Positions 8,098-16,891 of a stretch of DNA of 45,353 nt are shown here, piece after piece. This DNA is from PZPK01 sp963974595. GTDB taxonomy: Bacteria; Pseudomonadota; Gammaproteobacteria; Pseudomonadales; Oleiphilaceae. The stretch's first letter is position 1. Every line of letters starts with the position of its first letter. A program made the position numbers and the translations under genes. Below the pieces are notes generated by a model, which did not search any database, was not told the DNA's origin, and saw only the letters and a list, made by a program, of their open reading frames with translations. Location: the NCBI GenBank assembly GCA_963974595.1, contig CAXBDA010000023.1, positions 1-45,353 of the forward strand, read 5' to 3'.

Positions 8098-8883
8098 ATG
8101 CATCCAGCTCTTTATGTCAGTAAGACGGGCTTAAGTGCTCAAGATATGGCTTTGACCACGATATCTAACAACCTGGCGAACGTCAGTACCATTGGTTTTA
8201 AACGTGATGAAGCGGTATTTCAAGACTTGCTCTATCAAGTAAAGCGCGAACCGGGTGGTTTGAATTCTCAAAATTCTCAGCTTCCTTCAGGCTTGCAATT
8301 AGGTACGGGTGTGCGTATTGAAGGCACCACCAAACAGTTTACCCAAGGCTCCCTGGAAGTGACGGATCAGGCCCTGGATATTGCCGTCAATGGTCGAGGC
8401 TTTTTCCAGGTTTTATTGCCCGATGGCACAACAACCTATACCCGTGATGGCCAATTTCAAATTAACTCCGATGGAGATATGGTCACCGCAGGCGGTAACT
8501 TGCTGGAACCGGCTATCACGATTCCTGATAATGCCTCTTCGGTCACCATCGGTGAAGACGGTATTGTCAGCGTGTCTTTACGCGATGACACCGGGGTCAC
8601 CCAGGTTGGGGAAATTACCACCGTCGATTTTGTCAACCCTCAGGGCTTGAAAGCCATCGGGAACAACTTATATAGAGAAACCGAAGCCAGTGGTAATCCC
8701 TTAATTGGCACGCCGGGTATTGGTGGTTACGGTGAGATAAATCAAGGTATGTTGGAACAATCTAATGTTGATACCGTCAAAGAACTGGTTGATATGATCA
8801 CTGTTCAGCGTGCTTATGAAATGAACTCAAAAGTGGTATCAACCGCCGATCAGATGTTGCAATACATTGGTCAGAATTTATAA
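8098..8883 (+). CDS. flgG: Flagellar distal rod protein FlgG
   Basis: Distal rod subunit of the flagellar basal body. The length of 261 aa is nearly invariant across the family. The N-terminus (MHPALYVSKTGLSAQDMALT, then TISNNLANVSTIGFKRDEA) and the distal-rod segment QVKREPGG are diagnostic; the latter region gives the rod its rigidity compared with the hook. The C-terminus ELVDMITVQRAYEMNSKVVS is the conserved coiled-coil strand. GGGAGA lies before the ATG. It is separated from flgH by 229 bases containing an extragenic repeat, unusual spacing inside this operon. Confidence 0.97.
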   Translation: MHPALYVSKTGLSAQDMALTTISNNLANVSTIGFKRDEAVFQDLLYQVKREPGGLNSQNSQLPSGLQLGTGVRIEGTTKQFTQGSLEVTDQALDIAVNGRGFFQVLLPDGTTTYTRDGQFQINSDGDMVTAGGNLLEPAITIPDNASSVTIGEDGIVSVSLRDDTGVTQVGEITTVDFVNPQGLKAIGNNLYRETEASGNPLIGTPGIGGYGEINQGMLEQSNVDTVKELVDMITVQRAYEMNSKVVSTADQMLQYIGQNL

Positions 8884-8935
8884 GAATTAGATTAGTACTA
8901 AAAGGCTCTTGCTTAAGCCAAATATTCACAAATAT

Positions 8936-9024
8936 GACGTTCGTTGAGCCTGTCGAAACGTCTCTGATGAAACTCAGAGTTTAATTTAGAAAACCCTTCG
9001 ACCCTTCGGCGGGCTCAGGGCAGG
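8936..9024. repeat. REP-like inverted repeat between flgG and flgH
   Basis: The left arm (8940-8960) contains TTCGTTGAGCCTGTCGAAACG. The right arm (8994-9024) contains CCCTTCGACCCTTCGGCGGGCTCAGGG, which is its imperfect reverse complement around TGAGCC-G-CGAA. GACGTT/AACGTC closes the left arm on itself, and CTCTGA/TCAGAG (8962-8967, 8974-8979) makes a small hairpin between the arms. Sequences with this GAGCC-GTCGAA character are common extragenic palindromes in many bacterial genomes. It is more GC-rich than the flanks, and no second copy was seen in this window. Confidence 0.65.
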
Positions 9025-9112
9025 CAACTCAGGGAGCGGTAATTTCTGTTTAACTAAGCACCATTCAGATCAGAATGCGTTAGTCATTGTAAGAGTTATT
9101 AGAGGTGTGCAT

Positions 9113-9847
9113 ATGTTTTTTCAGCATCAAAGTCTCAAGGTAAAAAGTTATCAAAGCATGGAACGCGCCATTAAGTTGTCGTTTGTTGCCTTGGTCGCCA
9201 TTAGTTTGAGTGCCTGCAGTGCCATGACGCGTGAACGACCGGTGCCTGATGACCCCGCCTATGCACCGGTTTTACCGAGTAGCATGAGTTCAGGTGAAAT
9301 GGCTACGGGGTCTATTTTTCAGGCATCGCGTAACTTTAGTTTCTATGGTGATCAGGTTGCATTAAATGTCGGTGATATTTTGACGGTGTTATTAGATGAA
9401 AATACCAGTTCCTCAAAGACTGCGGATACCACATACGAAAAAGATGATGAAGTTATTTTAAATGAGGCCAGTATATTAGGGAATAATATTGCGGCCCGTG
9501 GTCTGAGTTTATTAACAAACCCTTCCATGGAGCGAGCATTTGAAGCTGCTGCACAAAGCGACCAGAGCAATAGTTTACAGGGGAGTATTTCAGTGACCGT
9601 CTCTGAAGTGCTACCCAATGGTGTTTTACGAATCCAGGGTGAAAAGTGGTTAAAACTGAATCAAGGTGATGAGTATATTCGCATCACGGGCTTAGTCAGG
9701 CCGCAAGATATTGGCACCGATAATACGGTTTTATCGTCTAAAGTGGCCGATGCCCGTATTGCTTATGGCGGCACAGGTGCATTTGATGATGTGAATAAAC
9801 AGGGATGGTTGTCACGTTTCTTCTATGGTGACTGGTGGTTCATGTGA
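9113..9847 (+). CDS. flgH: Flagellar L-ring lipoprotein FlgH
   Basis: Outer-membrane lipoprotein that forms the L-ring around the rod. A lipobox LSAC places the lipidated Cys at about residue 35 of this start, after the hydrophobic LSFVALVAISLSA. The ATG at 9113 is chosen for the AGAGG 7 bases upstream; a GTG at 9107 is too close to that site. An ATG at 9158 (MERAIKLSF) would give a more compact signal peptide but lacks a ribosome site. Typical FlgH motifs include NFSFYGDQVALNVGDILTVL and the later GVLRIQGEKWLKLNQGDEYI. The C-terminus GWLSRFFYGDWWFM is near family consensus. Its stop overlaps the ribosome site of flgI. Confidence 0.96.
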   Translation: MFFQHQSLKVKSYQSMERAIKLSFVALVAISLSACSAMTRERPVPDDPAYAPVLPSSMSSGEMATGSIFQASRNFSFYGDQVALNVGDILTVLLDENTSSSKTADTTYEKDDEVILNEASILGNNIAARGLSLLTNPSMERAFEAAAQSDQSNSLQGSISVTVSEVLPNGVLRIQGEKWLKLNQGDEYIRITGLVRPQDIGTDNTVLSSKVADARIAYGGTGAFDDVNKQGWLSRFFYGDWWFM

Positions 9848-9855
9848 GGTTTCTG

Positions 9856-10950
9856 ATGAAGAAAGTTATTGTGTTGTCATGTTGTCTACTGACCTTAAAT
9901 TCATTAGCTATGGCAGATCGATTGAAAGATATGGCCAGTGTCCAAGGTGTGCGTACCAACCAGCTGGTGGGCTACGGCTTAATCGTGGGTTTAAGTGGCA
10001 CCGGGGATAATAAGACCCCATTTACCAACCAGACCTTCCGGAACTTAATGAATAAATTTGGCATTGCTGTGCCTAAAGGCGTTGACCCCAAAACCAAAAA
10101 CATAGCGGCGGTATCGCTTCACGCTGATTTACCCGCCTTTGCTAAACCGGGCCAGAAAATTGATATTACGGTCTCTTCTTTAGGTAATGCCAAAAGCTTA
10201 CGAGGTGGCAGCTTGCTGATGGCACCGTTGAAGGGGGCCGATGGTCAAATTTATGCTATGGCACAAGGTAGTTTAGTGGTCGGTGGTTTTGGTGCGGAAG
10301 GTGCAGATGGTTCATCTATTCAAGTGAATGTACCGAGTGTCGGGCGGATTCCCAATGGAGCAACTGTCGAACGCTCTATTCCCAGCGCCTTTCATCGAGG
10401 TGATATTCTGACCTTCGACCTGCATCAAGCTGATTTTACGACGGCAATGAATGTCGCCGAAAAGATTAATGATCTTTTTGGTCCAGATACTGCGCATGCC
10501 AGTGATGCCTCTTCCATCTCAGTGAAAGCGCCTCGCGATTCCTCCCAGCGTGTGAGTTTTTTATCGATGCTTGAAAATATGAATATCGAACCCGGTGAAG
10601 CGCCGGCGCGAGTGATCATTAATTCCCGCACGGGTACGATAGTCGTGGGTCAGAATGTCAAAGTTTTACCGGCAGCGGTTACCCATGGCAGTTTAATGGT
10701 GACTATTTCAGAAGCCGCTGATGTGAGTCAGCCCAGCCCTTTCGGTCAAGGACAGACCGCTGTAGTACCGCGTTCAGATGTGAATATCTCGAATGAACCC
10801 AGCAGGATGTTTCAGTTTGGCCCGGCAGCAACCTTGAGCCAGATTGTTCAGGCAGTCAATCAAGTGGGGGCGGCACCAGGCGACATCATGGCGATTTTAG
10901 AAGCCCTTAAACAAGCGGGCGCACTCAAAGCCGACTTGATCGTGATTTAG
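9856..10950 (+). CDS. flgI: Flagellar P-ring protein FlgI
   Basis: Periplasmic protein that forms the P-ring bushing in the peptidoglycan layer. The ATG at 9856 is chosen because GAGG (9846-9849, overlapping the flgH TGA) is well spaced before it and it leaves a clean signal peptide, MKKVIVLSCCLLTLNSLAMA, cleaved before DRLKD. The resulting 364 aa matches the family. Recognisable segments are VQGVRTNQLVGYGLIVGLSG, then GTGDNKTPFT, and at the C-terminus GAAPGDIMAILEALKQAGAL. Assembly normally needs the chaperone FlgA, whose gene is not in this window. flgJ starts 7 bases downstream. Confidence 0.97.
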   Translation: MKKVIVLSCCLLTLNSLAMADRLKDMASVQGVRTNQLVGYGLIVGLSGTGDNKTPFTNQTFRNLMNKFGIAVPKGVDPKTKNIAAVSLHADLPAFAKPGQKIDITVSSLGNAKSLRGGSLLMAPLKGADGQIYAMAQGSLVVGGFGAEGADGSSIQVNVPSVGRIPNGATVERSIPSAFHRGDILTFDLHQADFTTAMNVAEKINDLFGPDTAHASDASSISVKAPRDSSQRVSFLSMLENMNIEPGEAPARVIINSRTGTIVVGQNVKVLPAAVTHGSLMVTISEAADVSQPSPFGQGQTAVVPRSDVNISNEPSRMFQFGPAATLSQIVQAVNQVGAAPGDIMAILEALKQAGALKADLIVI

Positions 10951-10957
10951 GTGAACT

Positions 10958-12130
10958 ATGAATAATTCAGCTTTATTACCAACAGCGCAAGCCATCAAAC
11001 TGGATACGAACCGTTATACCTCCCAGTATGATCGTTTAGATAACTATAATGATCTGAATGCCCTGCAATCGTTAAAGTATAAATCAGAATCAGATCGTGA
11101 AGGCGCCTTGGATTCTGCTGCCAAACATTTTGAATCGATTTTTGTATCGATGATGGTGAAAAGTATGCGAGATGCTAACAAAGTGTTTTCAGAAGGTAAT
11201 ATGCTGCAAAGCTCACAGACCGAGTTTTATCAGCAAATGTTCGATAGTCAATTAGCCGTTAGTTTATCTACAGGGCGTGGAATTGGTTTAGCCGAGGTGA
11301 TTAAACGCCAGATGTCTAAAGATACGGCTATACCTACCATCGATATTCCTCAACAAGGTTTGCCGCTTAAAGGGCGGCGTCAGCTCGATTCAGAGGGTGT
11401 TGATAGAAAATCCTTTAGTTTGGAAAATTATGCACGTTTACCTTTTGTCAGTGAGCAAAAAATAACGCAATTAGAAAAAGCCGTGGTATCGATTGACGAC
11501 CTGATTGCGCAGCTGCCGGCAGATGTACGTGGCGAGCAGTCTAAACAAATCACGCTAGAAGCCCCTGTTAACAGCGCACAGACTATCTTGCCAGAAAAAT
11601 TCAGTGGCCCGCAGGATTTTATTGCTTCTTTATATCCTTTTGCTAAAGAAGTTGAGCGTGAAACGGGAATTGATGCGCGTCTAATGTTAGCCCAGTCCGC
11701 TTTGGAAACTGGCTGGGGTCAGTATCCTATCCTTAAGCAAGATGGCTCGCCAAGTTTTAACTTATTCGGTATTAAAGCGAATGCCACTTGGCAAGGTGAT
11801 GCAGCCAACATTACCACTACCGAGTTTCGGGGTGGTGTGTCAATGAAAGAGCAGGCAAACTTTCGTGCTTATCGTTCTTATGCAGAAAGCTTTGATGATT
11901 ATGCCCAGTTCCTACAATCGAATGGCCGTTATCAAGAAGCGTTGGCCGTTAGTGATCAGCCAAAAGCATTCGCCAAAGAACTACAAGAAGCAGGTTACGC
12001 AACAGATCCTGACTATGCAGAAAAAATTGGCAGTATTGTGGATCGGTATTTTGAAGGCTTGGGTTCATCGAATCAGAGCGAGACTAGTCGCTCATCATTG
12101 AATAAGTCTATCCCAGGGGCGGAGGGTTAG
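10958..12130 (+). CDS. flgJ: Flagellar rod-assembly protein/muramidase FlgJ
   Basis: Two-domain FlgJ. The N-terminal part (about residues 50-115, AAKHFESIFVSMMVKSMRDA to RGIGLAEVIKRQM) is the rod-binding and rod-capping domain. After a variable linker, the C-terminal part (about residues 220-370) is a glucosaminidase-type peptidoglycan hydrolase with the probable catalytic Glu in SALETGWGQ near residue 250 and the conserved FNLFGIKA and FRAYRSYAESFDDYAQFL segments. It opens the wall for rod growth. The length of 390 aa is somewhat above the E. coli value, mainly in the linker. AGGTGA precedes the ATG. It lies between flgI and flgK, 3 bases before the flgK start. Confidence 0.96.
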   Translation: MNNSALLPTAQAIKLDTNRYTSQYDRLDNYNDLNALQSLKYKSESDREGALDSAAKHFESIFVSMMVKSMRDANKVFSEGNMLQSSQTEFYQQMFDSQLAVSLSTGRGIGLAEVIKRQMSKDTAIPTIDIPQQGLPLKGRRQLDSEGVDRKSFSLENYARLPFVSEQKITQLEKAVVSIDDLIAQLPADVRGEQSKQITLEAPVNSAQTILPEKFSGPQDFIASLYPFAKEVERETGIDARLMLAQSALETGWGQYPILKQDGSPSFNLFGIKANATWQGDAANITTTEFRGGVSMKEQANFRAYRSYAESFDDYAQFLQSNGRYQEALAVSDQPKAFAKELQEAGYATDPDYAEKIGSIVDRYFEGLGSSNQSETSRSSLNKSIPGAEG

Positions 12131-12133
12131 TAA

Positions 12134-14821
12134 GTGGGCGATTTAATTGGAATAGGTTTATCAGGCTTAAGAGTCAATCAAACGGCCTTATCGGTAACCG
12201 GTAATAATGTTTCGAATACCAATACCCCAGGTTATAGTCGTCAAGAGGCTATTTTCGTTGATAACCCATCGCTTTTGACGGGGGCTGGTTATTTAGGACA
12301 GGGGGTCAATTTAGCGACGATAAGAAGAAATGCCGAAGATTTTATTAATGCGCAATTGCGCTCGGATACGACTGTTTACAACGAACGTGATGTTTTTCTT
12401 AGTCAGGCGGAAAGTGTTGATAACCTGTTAGCCAGTACCTCTACAGGCTTAACGCCCGCTATGAGTAACTTCTTTAAGGCTTTTCAAGGCGGTGCCGATG
12501 ACCCAACATCGGTTCCTCAAAGACAGCTATTATTGACTCAGTCTGAAGGCCTGGTATCGCGTTTTAAGTCACTCGATACGCGTTTAAACGCACAAATGCG
12601 CACTATCGATTTTGAACTTGAAGCGGCTGTTTCAGAAATAAACAGCCTCTCTCAAAGCCTTGCACAATTAAATCAATCTATCGCTGTTGCGGTAGGCGCA
12701 GGTCAAGGTGATCAACCCAATGCGCTTTTAGATGAACGTGACGAATCGCTTAGAAAACTATCTGAATTAGTCACGGTCTCTGTTTTCCCTGAAGGTCAAT
12801 CAGGTCAGTTAAATGTGTTTGTTGGTAATGGTCAGCCACTGGTATTAGGCAACTCGGCAGCGCAAATGCAAGCAGTTGAAAGCCCCACAGATGCCACCCA
12901 AAAAGAAGTCGCTCTGGTTATAAATGGCGTGTCTAATATTATTAGTAATCAGCTATCGGGCGGAAAGATAGGCGGCTTATTAGAGTTCAGAGATAATAAT
13001 TTAACCAATGCCATTAATAGCTTGGGGCGAGTCGCTTTAGTCATCGCAGATACCGTGAATAAACAAAATTCACTCGGTATGGATTTAGAAAGTAATCTTG
13101 GTGGGGCGTTTTTTAAAGATGTAAATGATACAGAGCTAGCCAGAAGCCGAGTGCTTGCAAATAGTCTAAATACGCCACCAAATGACCAACAGCTTCAAGT
13201 CAATATCATTGATAGTTCTGAATTAACATCTAGTGACTATGAGTTACGTTTTGATGGTCCTAGAGATAATGACTTCATTGTTGTGCGATCATCTGATGGT
13301 GAAACGGTATCAAAGTCTATTTTGCCTGGCATCTACCCTGCCAATGTTGAAATGGAAGGTTTTCAAATTCAATTTGATGCAGGCACTTTTAAAGTCGGTG
13401 ACCGTTTTACGATTCGGCCAACAAAAACGGGCGCAAGTGATATTAATCTGGTCATTGATAGGGTTGAAGATATCGCCCTCGCATCGCCAATCAGAGCCAA
13501 TGCCCATGAGGGTAATACCGGTAGCGGCTTGGTCAGCTTGGGCAAAATGCTCGATGTAACCAATCCAATAACAAATCAGGTATTGCCAAACTTTTCAGTG
13601 CCAGGCCAATTAAGCCCGCCTTTAGAAATTGAGTTTTTAACAGATACGGTTTATCAAGTGTTGGATATGAGCGACCCAGCTAATCCTGTGCCGCTTAGTC
13701 CGCCTATTAATAATCAATTATATCGTCCGGGTGTTACAAATACCTTGTTCACAGCGGATCCTGGTGAGTCAAAACTGTCTGCCTTAGGTGGTGATAGTTT
13801 TCAAGTACCACTACCATCTTTAAGTACAGGGCCGCTGGTAAATGGCTTTGGTGCTCAAAATCTATCGCTTCTAACCCGAGATCTTGATACTGGGGTGGTT
13901 AGCTCGCAAAATATAGCCATTGCAGCAAATAGTTCAGCTGAAAATATTGCTGCGAACCTCCAGAATATTCAAGGTGTTCAAGCAACAGCTTATACGCGTG
14001 TTCGTCTAGAAAATTTTACCGATAATGGTGATGCATCCCCCTTGGTATTAGAAATAAACGGTGAGACGCTTACTTTGCCTTCCGGGGTGACAGCCAGCCC
14101 TGATGCCTTAGTTGACTTGATAAATGAAAATAGCATTCTTCAGAATTTGAATGTCTATGCAGTGAGTTCGGGTACTGCCTTGGAAATACAGGCCACCACA
14201 GGTAAAGATTTACAAATCGTTGTCGGTGGTGTGGGCGATAGTGTTGATGTCAGTAGTGTTGATCCATATAACCCGGGTGCACTCGCGATCAGCACACAAA
14301 CGGTATCTTCTGGGAATGGTGTCAAGGTGGGCGGTGCTATTGATGTGACTTTGGCCGATGGCATTAGTTTGACGGCAGATGTTAATAGTGTTTTTGAACA
14401 GGCACCCGTTGGTGAGTCTACCTATCTGGGTTTTCAATTTGAAATTAAAGGCCAGCCAAAGGCCGGTGACAGTTTTACGATTGCTTATAACACGGGTGGT
14501 ATTTCGGATAATAGAAATGCCTTGGATTTAGCCTCCTTAGAGAGGGCGAGCACCATCGGTGGTGGTGTCGTTAGTTATGGCGAAGCGTATTCCCAAATTA
14601 TAGAAGAAATAGGCACCGTGACGAATCGGGCACGTTTAGATACAGAAGCTGCCAAAGCACTGTTGACTCAATCAGAAGACAATAGAGAGTCGATCTCGGG
14701 TGTAAATCTAGATGAAGAAGCAGGTCGCTTGATCCAGTATCAGGCGGCTTATAATGCATCTGCTCAAGTGGTATCTATTGCTAGAGAATTATTTGATACC
14801 TTGCTGAATACCTTTAGGTAG
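12134..14821 (+). CDS. flgK: Flagellar hook-associated protein FlgK, very long form (895 aa)
   Basis: Hook-filament junction protein (HAP1). The start is GTG at 12134, preceded by GGAGGG 7 bases upstream. The N-terminus (GIGLSGLRVNQTALSVTGNN, then VSNTNTPGYSRQEAIF) and the C-terminus (ESISGVNLDEEAGRLIQYQA, then AYNASAQVVSIARELFDTL) are the conserved D0/D1 segments. The protein is far longer than E. coli FlgK (547 aa). The extra length lies in the centre, about residues 370-800. It includes two GD-FTI segments (VGDRFTIRPTKTGA and KAGDSFTIAYNTGG) and, at about residues 576-715, a module resembling one in FlgE. The function is conserved; the insertions probably form surface domains. Confidence 0.95.
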   Translation: MGDLIGIGLSGLRVNQTALSVTGNNVSNTNTPGYSRQEAIFVDNPSLLTGAGYLGQGVNLATIRRNAEDFINAQLRSDTTVYNERDVFLSQAESVDNLLASTSTGLTPAMSNFFKAFQGGADDPTSVPQRQLLLTQSEGLVSRFKSLDTRLNAQMRTIDFELEAAVSEINSLSQSLAQLNQSIAVAVGAGQGDQPNALLDERDESLRKLSELVTVSVFPEGQSGQLNVFVGNGQPLVLGNSAAQMQAVESPTDATQKEVALVINGVSNIISNQLSGGKIGGLLEFRDNNLTNAINSLGRVALVIADTVNKQNSLGMDLESNLGGAFFKDVNDTELARSRVLANSLNTPPNDQQLQVNIIDSSELTSSDYELRFDGPRDNDFIVVRSSDGETVSKSILPGIYPANVEMEGFQIQFDAGTFKVGDRFTIRPTKTGASDINLVIDRVEDIALASPIRANAHEGNTGSGLVSLGKMLDVTNPITNQVLPNFSVPGQLSPPLEIEFLTDTVYQVLDMSDPANPVPLSPPINNQLYRPGVTNTLFTADPGESKLSALGGDSFQVPLPSLSTGPLVNGFGAQNLSLLTRDLDTGVVSSQNIAIAANSSAENIAANLQNIQGVQATAYTRVRLENFTDNGDASPLVLEINGETLTLPSGVTASPDALVDLINENSILQNLNVYAVSSGTALEIQATTGKDLQIVVGGVGDSVDVSSVDPYNPGALAISTQTVSSGNGVKVGGAIDVTLADGISLTADVNSVFEQAPVGESTYLGFQFEIKGQPKAGDSFTIAYNTGGISDNRNALDLASLERASTIGGGVVSYGEAYSQIIEEIGTVTNRARLDTEAAKALLTQSEDNRESISGVNLDEEAGRLIQYQAAYNASAQVVSIARELFDTLLNTFR

Positions 14822-14885
14822 TTTTAATTTAAAACCTTATAGATCATTGTGTATTAATCGATGAGATTCATCGGAGTAGGAAATT

Positions 14886-16103
14886 ATGAAAATTTCAACC
14901 CAGCAATTATTTAACCGTGGGTTAGAGGCTATCCAGGATGTCACTGCGCAGCAGCAGAAAACGCAGTTGCAGTTGTCTACCGGGAAAAAGATTCTTACAC
15001 CGGCAGATGATCCTGTTGCGTCAACGCGTATTTTAGAACTGAATCAGGAATTAGCAATAAACTCTCAGTTTCAGCGTAATGTTGACTTAGCTGAAGGGAA
15101 TTTGAATCTACAGGATGATTTGTTGGGTAGCATTAATTCAGTCGTTCAACGTGTTCGTGAGTTGATGATTACCGCCGGTAATGGTGCATTAAGTAAAAAT
15201 GATTTGTCTGCCATCTCGACTGAAGTCAAAGAACGCCTGGATCAAATGGCAGGCCTGCTAAATTCACAAGATGCCAGTGGTGAGTATTTATTCAGTGGTT
15301 TTCAAGGTGGCACTAAGCCGTTTCAGGAAGATATTTCAGGTGCCTATGCCTATCAAGGTGATGAAGGTAAGCGTTTTGTTCAAGTCGAACCCAATGTAAC
15401 GATTGCAACCACACAAAATGGTAAAGAGATATTTCAAGATGTCAAAGTAGATAAAAATACCTTTTATACCGCGGCAAGCCCTAACAATCAGGCCGTACCT
15501 GCTGCCAGCATTACAACTGGGCAGGTGATTGATCAAGAAGTGTATGACGAGTTTTACCCGAGCGATATGACCGTAACATTTACTGGGCCAAATCAATATT
15601 CCATCTCCGATAAGTCAACCGGCAGAGAATTGTTGGCAAACCAGCCTTTTTCACAAAATTCTCCAATCCTTATTAATGGTATCCAGTTTGAAATTGTTGG
15701 TTCGCCGGTTGTTGGTGACTCATTTTTTATTGAATCAACCGCGAAGCAGGGTGTGTTAACGACAATTGAGAAGTTTATTTACACCTTGGATAATTTTGCC
15801 CCAACGCCAGAAGGCCGAGCGGTGTTTGATGAGAATTTAGCAAGCTCAATCTCTAATCTTGATAGTGCTGAAACCTCTATACTCGAATCGCGCAGCCAGA
15901 TAGGTGCAAGGTTAAATACCATAGAAACTACAGCCGAGCAGCTTAAAGACGTAGAAATTCTGACGAAAGAAATTTTGAGTAATTTGGAATCTATCGACTA
16001 CGCAGAAACGGTGAGTTTACTGTCGGTTCAACAGTTTACCTTAGAAGCCGCATATTCTTCATACTCTCGAATTACCTCTTTATCATTGTTTGATCGTTTA
16101 TAA
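14886..16103 (+). CDS. flgL: Flagellar hook-associated protein FlgL
   Basis: Hook-filament junction protein (HAP3), sitting between FlgK and the flagellin filament. At 405 aa it is slightly longer than the enterobacterial form. The flagellin-like N-terminus is clear: STQQLFNRGLEAIQDVTAQQ, then QLSTGKKILTPADDPVASTR, and later ASGEYLFSGFQGGTKPF. The C-terminus SLLSVQQFTLEAAYSSYSRI plus the last LSLFDRL is typical. It contains a VGDSFFIES segment like the FlgK GD-FTI repeats. GGAG and TAGGA lie upstream of the ATG. It ends the flagellar cluster; flagellin genes are not in the window. Confidence 0.95.
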   Translation: MKISTQQLFNRGLEAIQDVTAQQQKTQLQLSTGKKILTPADDPVASTRILELNQELAINSQFQRNVDLAEGNLNLQDDLLGSINSVVQRVRELMITAGNGALSKNDLSAISTEVKERLDQMAGLLNSQDASGEYLFSGFQGGTKPFQEDISGAYAYQGDEGKRFVQVEPNVTIATTQNGKEIFQDVKVDKNTFYTAASPNNQAVPAASITTGQVIDQEVYDEFYPSDMTVTFTGPNQYSISDKSTGRELLANQPFSQNSPILINGIQFEIVGSPVVGDSFFIESTAKQGVLTTIEKFIYTLDNFAPTPEGRAVFDENLASSISNLDSAETSILESRSQIGARLNTIETTAEQLKDVEILTKEILSNLESIDYAETVSLLSVQQFTLEAAYSSYSRITSLSLFDRL

Positions 16104-16345
16104 ACTGTGAATGGTTAAATAATGTTTGGTATTAAATACAGTTAGCTCGCCAATACCGTATCAACCGATAAAACGAACATCGATCTGTTGGGAAATCGGC
16201 ACAATCATGATGAATTAGCATCATTTCTAATTGCTTCACTATTTTTTTGCGTTAGTATCAGCTATTCATCTGAGTTTTTAACTCAAAAAAGCGCCCTTAA
16301 GAGGTCCGTTAGACAAAGCAATACATGACTACACGAGAGGTTTAC
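16104..16345. other. flgL-gpx intergenic region
   Basis: No gene is seen. ATGATG (16207-16212) pairs with CATCAT (16219-16224), and TGAGTT (16271-16276) pairs with AACTCA (16280-16285). Neither is followed by a T-run on the plus strand, so neither is a convincing intrinsic terminator. The region must end flgL transcription and start gpx, but I cannot place either signal firmly. Confidence 0.4.
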
Positions 16346-16825
16346 ATGTCCAGTATCTATGATTATGAAGTGAATACCATTTCGGGGAAAACCGTTCCGC
16401 TAGCTGACTATAAAGGCAAGGTCTTATTAATTGTGAATACGGCAAGTAAGTGCGGGTTTACACCACAGTTTACAGGGTTAGAAACGCTTTATTCAGAATT
16501 GAAAGAGCAGGGCTTAGATATATTGGGCTTTCCCTGTAATCAATTTTTAAAACAAGATCCTGGTAATGACAGCGAAATAAGTGAGTTTTGCAGCTTAAAT
16601 TATGGTGTGACATTTCCTATGTTTTCAAAAATTGAAGTGAATGGTGATAATACTCATCCATTGTATAAATTTTTAAAAAAAGAAGCTAAAGGCTTGTTAG
16701 GTTCAGAAAAAATTAAATGGAATTTCACAAAATTCTTGGTAAATCGAGAAGGTGAAGTTATCAAACGTTATGCTTCGAATACTGAACCAAAAGATATAGA
16801 AGCTGATATTAAAGCACTTTTGTAG
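16346..16825 (+). CDS. Glutathione peroxidase family protein (thioredoxin-type)
   Basis: Reduces hydrogen or lipid peroxides in the cytosol. The catalytic tetrad residues are visible: Cys at about 36 in NTASKCGFTPQF, Gln in FPCNQF, and Trp-Asn in KWNFTKFLV. A Cys in FPCNQF and another in EFCSLNY suggest the bacterial cysteine type that is recycled by thioredoxin rather than a selenoprotein. The ATG at 16346 is preferred because GAGAGG lies 5 bases upstream; an in-frame ATG at 16325 has no ribosome site. The product is 159 aa, normal for the family. It converges with the AdeT-like gene and shares a hairpin with it. Confidence 0.93.
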   Translation: MSSIYDYEVNTISGKTVPLADYKGKVLLIVNTASKCGFTPQFTGLETLYSELKEQGLDILGFPCNQFLKQDPGNDSEISEFCSLNYGVTFPMFSKIEVNGDNTHPLYKFLKKEAKGLLGSEKIKWNFTKFLVNREGEVIKRYASNTEPKDIEADIKALL

Positions 16826-16859
16826 CCCTTTAATCTAAGCTTTTGATTAAAGAGCTACA
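16821..16859. terminator. Hairpin between convergent gpx and adeT-like genes
   Basis: CTTTAATC (16828-16835) and GATTAAAG (16845-16852) form a perfect 8-bp stem around a 9-base loop. TGTAGC (16821-16826) and GCTACA (16854-16859) extend it past short internal gaps. The gpx stop codon lies in the left arm. The position between two convergent genes suggests a bidirectional terminator, though T-runs are weak. Confidence 0.6.
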
Positions 16860-16891
16860 ATAATTAGTCAAGTTTCGGAGTTGAGGTTTGG

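Noticed and set aside
8936..9024. Insertion sequence or CRISPR in the flgG-flgH gap
   Set aside because: There is only one inverted pair, no transposase and no regular spacer pattern; it is better described as an extragenic palindrome.
14821..14835. GTTTT/AAAAC repeat after flgK as a terminator
   Set aside because: The stem is five A/T-rich pairs and flgL follows in 64 bases with its own ribosome site; co-transcription is more likely.
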